NCBI GenBank assembly: GCA_003244125.1 | Contig: QHBL01000399.1 | Location: 1-10,627 of the forward strand | DNA: 10,627 bases | Reading direction: 5' to 3' | Origin: Chthoniobacterales bacterium | GTDB lineage: Bacteria > Verrucomicrobiota > Verrucomicrobiae > Chthoniobacterales > UBA10450 | Notes under the pieces: generated by a model | Databases searched by the model: none | Told to the model about the DNA's origin: nothing | The model's input: only the letters and a program-made list of their open reading frames with translations | Shown: piece after piece, positions 6,766 through 10,627 of the stretch | Layout: each line of letters begins with the position of its first letter | Position numbering within the stretch: position 1 is the first letter of the stretch | Program-made: the position numbers and the translations under genes

Positions 6766-6794
6766 TTGACAAAGCGAACGGATTCCCGTACGTT
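6766..6794 (+). promoter_or_regulatory. Promoter-like boxes directly before the YefM-type antitoxin
   Basis: Consensus TTGACA (6766-6771), 17-base spacer, TACGTT (6789-6794; 3/6 to the -10 box), then six bases to the ATG at 6801. Transcription starting at the usual distance would begin at the start codon. The overlap with the start also suits autorepression by the encoded antitoxin, as in other yefM operons. Confidence 0.42.
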
Positions 6795-6800
6795 CCGCGA

Positions 6801-7043
6801 ATGACTTCTCTGCCCGTAACGCAGGCGCGTTCGAAACTTTATCAGCTTCTGGATGAGGCGAGCCATTCGCACGAGCCGATCCAGATCACGGGTAAACGCT
6901 CCAATGCCGTTCTGGTGGCGGAGGAAGACTGGCGTAGCATTCAGGAGACGCTTTATCTGCTTTCCATTCCGGGAATGCGAAAGTCCGTCCGCGATGCGTT
7001 AGCTGAGCCGCTGAGGAAGGCGTCCAGAAAACCGGGCTGGTGA
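6801..7043 (+). CDS. yefM: YefM/Phd-family antitoxin
   Basis: The 80-residue protein has the N-terminal Phd/YefM fold: MTSLPVTQARSKLYQLLDEA, followed by EPIQITGKRSNAVLVAEEDW, the two-strand signature of this DNA-binding dimer. An acidic-to-amphipathic C-terminal part (SIQETLYLLSIPGMRKSVRD) would wrap the toxin. YefM binds and inhibits the ribosome-dependent mRNA interferase YoeB and represses its own operon. The gene overlaps the toxin by four bases (GTGA), the standard coupling for this pair. No Shine-Dalgarno is visible. The family call is strong; the exact name rests on pairing with YoeB. Confidence 0.9.
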   Translation: MTSLPVTQARSKLYQLLDEASHSHEPIQITGKRSNAVLVAEEDWRSIQETLYLLSIPGMRKSVRDALAEPLRKASRKPGW

Positions 7044-7306
7044 GCAGCTGGTCAATTGTTTTCACCAAGCAAGCGCAGAAAGACGCGAGGAAGATCGCGG
7101 CGGCGAATCTCAAGCCGCAAGTCGAGCGCCTGCTCGCGGTGATGAAAGATAATCCCTTCCAAACCCCTCCTCGCTACGAGAAGCTAGTGGGTGATCTCGC
7201 AGGTGCGTTTTCCCGGCGCATCAACATTCGGCATCGCCTCATCTATCAAGTCTATCGCGCTGAGCGAACGAGCAAGGTTATTCGCATGTGGACTCACTAC
7301 GAGTGA
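7040..7306 (+). CDS. yoeB: YoeB-type mRNA interferase toxin
   Basis: The 88-residue basic protein starts at GTG 7040 inside the antitoxin stop. It keeps the YoeB layout: SWSIVFTKQAQKDARKIAAA, then RYEKLVGDLAGAFSRRIN, HRLIYQVYR and the terminal THYE. Catalytic residues of the E. coli enzyme (Glu46, Arg65, His83, Tyr84) have equivalents at Glu47, Arg66, His86 and Tyr87. YoeB cleaves mRNA in the ribosomal A site to slow growth when the labile antitoxin is lost. The main oddity is an extended loop before the last strand (RAERTSKVIRMW). All key residues being present suggests an active toxin. Confidence 0.92.
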   Translation: MSSWSIVFTKQAQKDARKIAAANLKPQVERLLAVMKDNPFQTPPRYEKLVGDLAGAFSRRINIRHRLIYQVYRAERTSKVIRMWTHYE

Positions 7307-7443
7307 GCGGGAGCGAATGCTCAGCGGCATCGGCAAGATATCGCAACACTGACTGGCTGCGGCGCGCCAACTCGGGTAGCGCAGGTCTCTCGGGTGCTGG
7401 TTTCGGCGTCTCGTCGTCTAACCGTCGATGGCTGGATTGGGAG

Positions 7444-7470
7444 GATTTATCCGTGTAAATCCGTGGCTAA
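7444..7470. repeat. Single arm of the second palindrome family
   Basis: ATTTATCCGTGTAAATCCGT at 7444 followed by GGCTAA matches the right arm of the inverted repeat at 5973-6008 (shared GTAAATCCG and GTGGCT). It lies in the short gap between the convergent yoeB and dnaB genes, 23 bases past the dnaB stop. Confidence 0.55.
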
Positions 7471-7492
7471 GAATCTTTTCTTTTAGCGCGCG

Positions 7493-8989
7493 TCAGAACG
7501 TTTCTCCTACTTCGCTCATCTCTTCCGCGCGATCGGCGAAGCGGGTGAATTCGTGGATGAAGGTCAGTTTCACGTCGCCGACGGGACCGTTGCGCTGTTT
7601 GGCGATGATGAGATCGGCTTTGCCTTTCAGCTCTTCCTTCTCTTCCTCGGTGTCGGCGTAATATTCTTCCCGGATGAGGAGCCCAACGACGTCGGCGTCC
7701 TGCTCGATGGAACCGGATTCGCGGAGATCGGCCAGGCGCGGGACGCCTTTGCCGCTGCCGGTGCGCGTCTCAGGATTGCGATTCAACTGGGCGACCACGA
7801 TGACCGGGATGTTTAGCTCCTTCGACAGGGATTTGAGGCCGGCGGAAATTTCGGAGATTTCCAGCTGGCGATTATCCTGGGCCCGGCGCGAGAGGGAGCG
7901 GAGCAATTGCAGATAATCGACGACGAGCAGCTGGATGTCCTGCTGGGCTTTGAGGCGGCGAGCTTTGGCGCGGAGTTGCAGGATGTCCATCCCGGCGGTG
8001 TCGTCGATGAAGAGCGGGGCCAGCGAAAGCTCCGAGCCCGCCTTTGCCAGCTTGGGGAATTCTTCCTGGCTGAGGAAACCGTCGCGCGTTTTGGTGAGCG
8101 AGACACGCGCGCGTGAGCAAAGCAGCCGTTGCACCAGCTGTTGCCCGCTCATCTCGAGACTGAAAATGGCGACCGGCAGTTTCCGGATAATCGCGACGTG
8201 CTCGGCGATGTTCATGGCGAAAGCGGTCTTGCCCATGCTCGGGCGCGCGGCGATGACGATCATCTCCCCCGGATGCAAGCCGCTGGTGAGATGGTCGAGA
8301 TCGCGGAAACCGGTGGAGATGCCGGTAAGCGCGCCTTTGTTCTGATAGAGCTTCTCGATCGCGCCCAGGGTGTCCATGACCTGCTCCTGGATGGTGGGCA
8401 TTTTGCCTTTGAACCGCGTCTCACCCACGCTGAAAACGTTTTGCTCCACTTCGTCGATGAGGGCGTTGACTTCGCCTTGTTCTTCGTAGGCGCGGCGCAC
8501 CCCTTCGGTGCAGGTGGCGATGATCTGGCGCAGGAGATATTTATCCCGCACGATCTCGAGGTAATACTCGATGTTCGCCGCGGTGGGGACGAAGGTGAAG
8601 AGGCTGGTAACGAACGCCGCGCCGCCAATGGTCTCGAGCAGGTTCTGGTCGCGCAGGATCTGGGTAAAGGTGATGAGATCAATGGCGTGGCCGGCGTTCC
8701 ATTGATCGACCAGCACGCGATAAACCGTCTGGTGCGCGGGAATGTAGAAAAACGGCTCGCCGATTTTTTCAATGGCGGCGGGAATGGCATCCTGCGGCGC
8801 GATGAGCATGGAACCGAGCACGCCCTGCTCGGCCTCGACGCTGTGGGGCGGCGCGCGGTGAATATCCTGTGCCGAACCTGTGGAAGACCCCTGAAAAACT
8901 TTTTCCCGATTTTTCGGGGCCGAGCCTCGCGCGCCGTTTCCAGCTGTCTTGCGAGGCTTCTCAGGAGGAGTTCCCTGAGAGCTCGGCAT
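7493..8989 (-). CDS. dnaB: Replicative DNA helicase DnaB
   Basis: The 498-residue protein is the hexameric helicase that unwinds the chromosome at the replication fork, moving 5' to 3' on the lagging-strand template. An N-terminal domain (about 47-155) starts APPHSVEAEQGVLGSMLI, the standard DnaB opening. The RecA-like motor has Walker A ARPSMGKTAF (K254, T255), Walker B LLVVDYLQLL (D358), the sensor VVAQLNR (Q401), the signature ADLRESGSIEQDADVV and the arginine-finger strand AKQRNGPVGDVKL (R467). Residues 1-45 are a basic, low-complexity extension absent from most DnaB proteins. The ATG abuts the rplI stop with no base between, so translation is probably coupled to L9. No intein is present. 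Confidence 0.97.
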   Translation of the reverse strand: MPSSQGTPPEKPRKTAGNGARGSAPKNREKVFQGSSTGSAQDIHRAPPHSVEAEQGVLGSMLIAPQDAIPAAIEKIGEPFFYIPAHQTVYRVLVDQWNAGHAIDLITFTQILRDQNLLETIGGAAFVTSLFTFVPTAANIEYYLEIVRDKYLLRQIIATCTEGVRRAYEEQGEVNALIDEVEQNVFSVGETRFKGKMPTIQEQVMDTLGAIEKLYQNKGALTGISTGFRDLDHLTSGLHPGEMIVIAARPSMGKTAFAMNIAEHVAIIRKLPVAIFSLEMSGQQLVQRLLCSRARVSLTKTRDGFLSQEEFPKLAKAGSELSLAPLFIDDTAGMDILQLRAKARRLKAQQDIQLLVVDYLQLLRSLSRRAQDNRQLEISEISAGLKSLSKELNIPVIVVAQLNRNPETRTGSGKGVPRLADLRESGSIEQDADVVGLLIREEYYADTEEEKEELKGKADLIIAKQRNGPVGDVKLTFIHEFTRFADRAEEMSEVGETF

Positions 8990-9520
8990 CTATTTGCGTC
9001 TCTTTTCTGTCCGCTGTGGTTTGGTTGTTTCCGTCGGAGCCGCGGCGGGTTCGGCCTTCGGCTCCTCGGCTGATTTCACTTCGAATCGGAAAGTCGCGGT
9101 CACATCGTGGTGCAGCTTGATGCTGACCTCATGCTCGCCCGTGTTCTTGATCGGATGCTCGAGCCCGATCTTATGGCGGTCAACTTCGTGGCCGGTCTCG
9201 TTCTTCAGCCGCGTCACGATATCGTGCGCGGTGATGGAACCAAAGGCTTTGCCACTCTCGCCTGTTTCCAGTTTAAAAACGACGCGCAGCTTGTTTATCC
9301 GGCGCGCGAGTTCCTCGGCTTCGTTCAGCTCGCGTGCTTCGCGTTCGGCCCGTTTCTTTTTCAAGTTATCGAGCTGGCGCAGACTTGAGGACGTGACCTC
9401 GTAAGCTTTGCCGTGGGGGAGAAGAAAATTGCGCGCGTAACCGCGTCGCACCTTGACCACGTCGGCTTCAGCGCCGAGGCCGGGCACGTTTTCGGTCAGA
9501 ATGATTTCAGTGGAAGGCAT
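8990..9520 (-). CDS. rplI: Ribosomal protein bL9
   Basis: The 176-residue protein begins MPSTEIILTENVPGLGAEAD, followed by VVKVRRGYARNFLLPHGKA, the diagnostic L9 N-terminal domain that binds 23S rRNA at the base of the L1 stalk. A long charged helix (about 45-75) links it to the C-terminal domain, which includes FGSITAHDI and KLHHDVTATF. After about residue 148, where many L9 proteins end, there is a basic/Ala-Pro tail (KAEPAAAPTETTKPQRTEKR). The ATG at 9520 is preferred to upstream in-frame codons because the family starts here and a strong promoter lies just upstream. It directly precedes dnaB, a widespread pairing; rpsF, ssb and rpsR, frequent neighbours elsewhere, are not next to it. Confidence 0.96.
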   Translation of the reverse strand: MPSTEIILTENVPGLGAEADVVKVRRGYARNFLLPHGKAYEVTSSSLRQLDNLKKKRAEREARELNEAEELARRINKLRVVFKLETGESGKAFGSITAHDIVTRLKNETGHEVDRHKIGLEHPIKNTGEHEVSIKLHHDVTATFRFEVKSAEEPKAEPAAAPTETTKPQRTEKRRK

Positions 9521-9563
9521 GGAGGAGCCAGCGCGGCATGTTCGCAGCCGGAGTGGGCGAGCG

Positions 9564-9591
9564 AGTATAGGGCGGGTGATGAGGCTGTCAA
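9564..9591 (-). promoter_or_regulatory. Sigma70-type promoter for rplI-dnaB
   Basis: On the minus strand TTGACA (9591-9586) and TATACT (9569-9564) are 16 bases apart: a perfect -35 and a 5/6 -10. A start near 9557 gives a leader of about 37 bases before the rplI ATG. It is the best promoter match I found in the window. Confidence 0.7.
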
Positions 9592-9643
9592 TTTTCACCG
9601 GAAAAATTGGGTCTATCGTGGCGAACACACGCAAATGCGATCT

Positions 9644-9794
9644 TGGAGGGATGACCTCCGTGTCGTCCCAATATGCGCTTGCACACGTGGTTTTGCGGGC
9701 GATTGCGTACTCGGCGCGGTGCACCAGCGCCTCGTATCCAGGCGCATTATCAACGCGCTCGAAAGTTTGGGGCGGGACGGCGCCCGTCCCTCCA
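9644..9794. repeat. Inverted pair of REP-like palindromes between ACP and rplI
   Basis: Unit 9644-9670 (+) reads TGGAGGGATGACCTCC with stem GGGATGAC/GTCGTCCC (one wobble-type pair). Unit 9766-9794, read on the minus strand, has stem GGGACGGG/CCCGCCCC with one mismatch. The pair fills the 287-base gap, 13 bases past the acyl carrier protein stop and upstream of the rplI promoter. The spacer holds no gene. Confidence 0.75.
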
Positions 9795-9807
9795 GGCGAA
9801 ATCGTCG

Positions 9808-10086
9808 CTACGCGCTCTCCGCTTTTTCGCCGCGCTTTTCCAGGATGTAATCGTGAATGGAATTTACGCTGCGCAGCACTTGCGTCGCCACTTCGGCATT
9901 TGGAACGCTCACGCCAAATGTCTTCTCCAAACCGACGGCGAGTTCCAGCGCGTCGATGGAATCCAGGCCGATGCCATTCGCCCCAAAGAGCGGCGCGTCA
10001 TCACCGATTTCATCCGCGGTGATTTGCAGCATGAGGTTCTTCACCATCATCTCTTTAATTTGGGAGCGCAGGTCAGTGTCGGACAT
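9808..10086 (-). CDS. Acyl carrier protein
   Basis: The 92-residue acidic protein is a carrier for acyl chains tethered by 4'-phosphopantetheine, which an AcpS/Sfp-type transferase would attach to Ser43 in GIGLDSIDALELAVGLE. The helical pattern is standard: helix I SQIKEMMVKNLML, the GLDSID loop and helix II, then FGVSVPNAEVATQV and a last helix SVNSIHDYILEKRG. Unlike many fatty-acid-synthesis carriers, it has no fabD, fabG or fabF beside it, so it may serve a separate lipid or polyketide pathway; housekeeping use is equally possible. The name acpP is therefore withheld. ATG 10086 is the natural family start and no Shine-Dalgarno is visible. Length is slightly above the usual 75-85 because of tails at both ends. 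Confidence 0.9.
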   Translation of the reverse strand: MSDTDLRSQIKEMMVKNLMLQITADEIGDDAPLFGANGIGLDSIDALELAVGLEKTFGVSVPNAEVATQVLRSVNSIHDYILEKRGEKAESA

Positions 10087-10100
10087 AGCGAAGCGCGGCG

Positions 10101-10129
10101 ATATTCCCGCAGGAGACGGAACACGTCAA
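10101..10129 (-). promoter_or_regulatory. Possible promoter for the acyl carrier protein
   Basis: Minus-strand TTGACG (10129-10124; 5/6) is followed after 17 bases by GAATAT (10106-10101; 3/6). The ATG is 14 bases further, implying a leader of well under ten bases. Confidence 0.3.
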
Positions 10130-10149
10130 CTGCGGGCGGAAACGTGAAG

Positions 10150-10410
10150 GGAACGAGCTCCGTCTCGTCGCGAGCGTCGTCGAACTGGACGGACGAGCTC
10201 TGTCTCGTCCCAAACTTCCATGCCACGCACCGATGACAGGCAGCGGCGCCGAGTTGAGAAAAAATGGGAACGACACGGCGGTCGTCCCTCCAAGGATGCG
10301 ACTAGACCTGCTCGGCGCGATCGCCGGGATCAACGGATTTTGGAGGGACGAGCTCTGTCCTGGTCTCAAGCGTCGATAGGTCGGAGGACGAGCTTTGTCT
10401 CGTCCCAAAC
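10150..10410. repeat. Cluster of five REP-like palindromes
   Basis: The 415-base gap 10087-10501 holds five units and no supported gene. Units at 10150-10170, 10186-10215 and 10381-10410 (+) have the stem ACGAG/CTCGT, longest as GGACGAG/CTCGTCC with loops CTCTGT or CTTTGT. The unit at 10265-10292 reads on the minus strand TGGAGGGACGACCGCC with stem GACGAC/GTCGTT. The unit at 10341-10366 (+) starts TGGAGGGACGAGCTCT but its second stem half is decayed. Full plus-strand units keep the tail CGTCCCAAAC. Confidence 0.75.
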
Positions 10411-10501
10411 TCGTCATCGCACGCGCCGATAATAAACAGCGGCCCCGACCGACCGCCGCAGCCGCTGTTCTCAGCCGCCACCGCCCAAGATCCCACCCGC
10501 G

Positions 10502-10627
10502 TTAGCTCACCGGCGTGCCGTTGATTCCGACGAAACCTTCCTGCTCGAGATGGAGAACGATTTCCTGCGCCGCTTCTTCGGCCGAGAGCTCTGCGGTATT
10601 CACCGTGACCTCGGCGTCACTCGGTTC
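10502..10627 (-). CDS. C-terminal fragment, probably adenylylsulfate-kinase-like
   Basis: The last 41 codons of a minus-strand gene end at TAA 10502-10504. The peptide starts EPSDAEVTVNTAELSAEEAA and continues QEIVLHLEQEGFVG. The pattern of an acidic/proline segment, a V-x-V-N-T strand, then S-x-E-E-A-x-x-I helix and short tail is what closes adenylylsulfate kinases (CysC, or the kinase part of CysN-CysC fusions), which phosphorylate APS to PAPS in sulfate assimilation. Other P-loop kinases have similar ends, and the nucleotide-binding part lies outside the window, so the name is withheld. It is on the same strand as the acyl carrier protein but separated by the repeat cluster. Confidence 0.5.
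   Translation of the reverse strand, partial: EPSDAEVTVNTAELSAEEAAQEIVLHLEQEGFVGINGTPVS

Noticed and set aside
6613..6804. 63-codon plus-strand frame upstream of the antitoxin
   Set aside because: It begins inside a short tandem duplication, has no ribosome site or recognisable fold, and runs over the likely yefM promoter.
8129..9073. 314-codon open frame on the plus strand
   Set aside because: It is antisense to dnaB and the rplI end, both of which show clear conserved motifs. Long open antisense frames are expected in GC-rich coding DNA, and its peptide shows no recognisable domain.
9521..9724. 68-codon N-terminal extension of rplI
   Set aside because: The extension runs through the promoter and one palindrome, and the L9 family starts at MPSTEIIL.
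10150..10410. CRISPR array
   Set aside because: The repeats are in both orientations, have irregular spacing and differ in sequence, and no cas gene is present.

Overview
The window reads as GC-rich chromosomal DNA of a Verrucomicrobiota-like bacterium, perhaps a soil Chthoniobacterales relative. This is an inference from two proteins with PEP-CTERM anchors, an autotransporter-repeat protein with such an anchor, many GGGACGAC-type palindromes with a matching RAYT transposase, and scattered toxin-antitoxin pairs. No rRNA, tRNA or CRISPR array was seen. Both window ends cut through genes.

Layout, left to right. 1-93 (-) is the N-terminus of an NAD-binding sugar-nucleotide epimerase/dehydratase. 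151-946 is a repeat island: a frameshifted REP-associated tyrosine transposase (322-775, -) with inverted palindrome pairs abutting both of its ends. Then, on the minus strand, come NADP-isocitrate dehydrogenase (icd, 958-2271) and a secreted trypsin-like protease with a PEP-CTERM tail (2394-3344). A ParE/RelE-type toxin-antitoxin pair (3663-4138, -) lies between two direct copies of a roughly 115-bp repeat. Next is a PEP-CTERM autotransporter-repeat gene (4435-5758, -) broken by two frameshifts. On the plus strand are a small 70-residue protein (6110-6322) and a YefM/YoeB-type toxin-antitoxin operon (6801-7306). The right third is minus-strand housekeeping: a sulfur-assimilation-kinase-like C-terminus (10502-10627), acyl carrier protein (9808-10086), ribosomal protein L9 (8990-9520) and the replicative helicase DnaB (7493-8989). 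More palindromes fill the gaps between these genes.

How the parts relate. rplI and dnaB abut with no intergenic base and probably form one transcript from a near-consensus sigma70 promoter at 9564-9591. The two TA pairs are compact overlapping operons. The palindromes fall into three stem subtypes whose paired bases change together, so the hairpin rather than the primary sequence seems to be conserved; the RAYT is their plausible, now apparently inactive, mobiliser. Several genes have promoter-like boxes that end only 5 to 15 bases before the ATG and lack a Shine-Dalgarno sequence, which suggests leaderless or nearly leaderless transcripts. I see no clearly new multi-gene system. The most interesting material is the structured repeat family with its RAYT, the direct repeats around the ParE-type module, and the repeat that forms the C-terminal tail of a surface protein.
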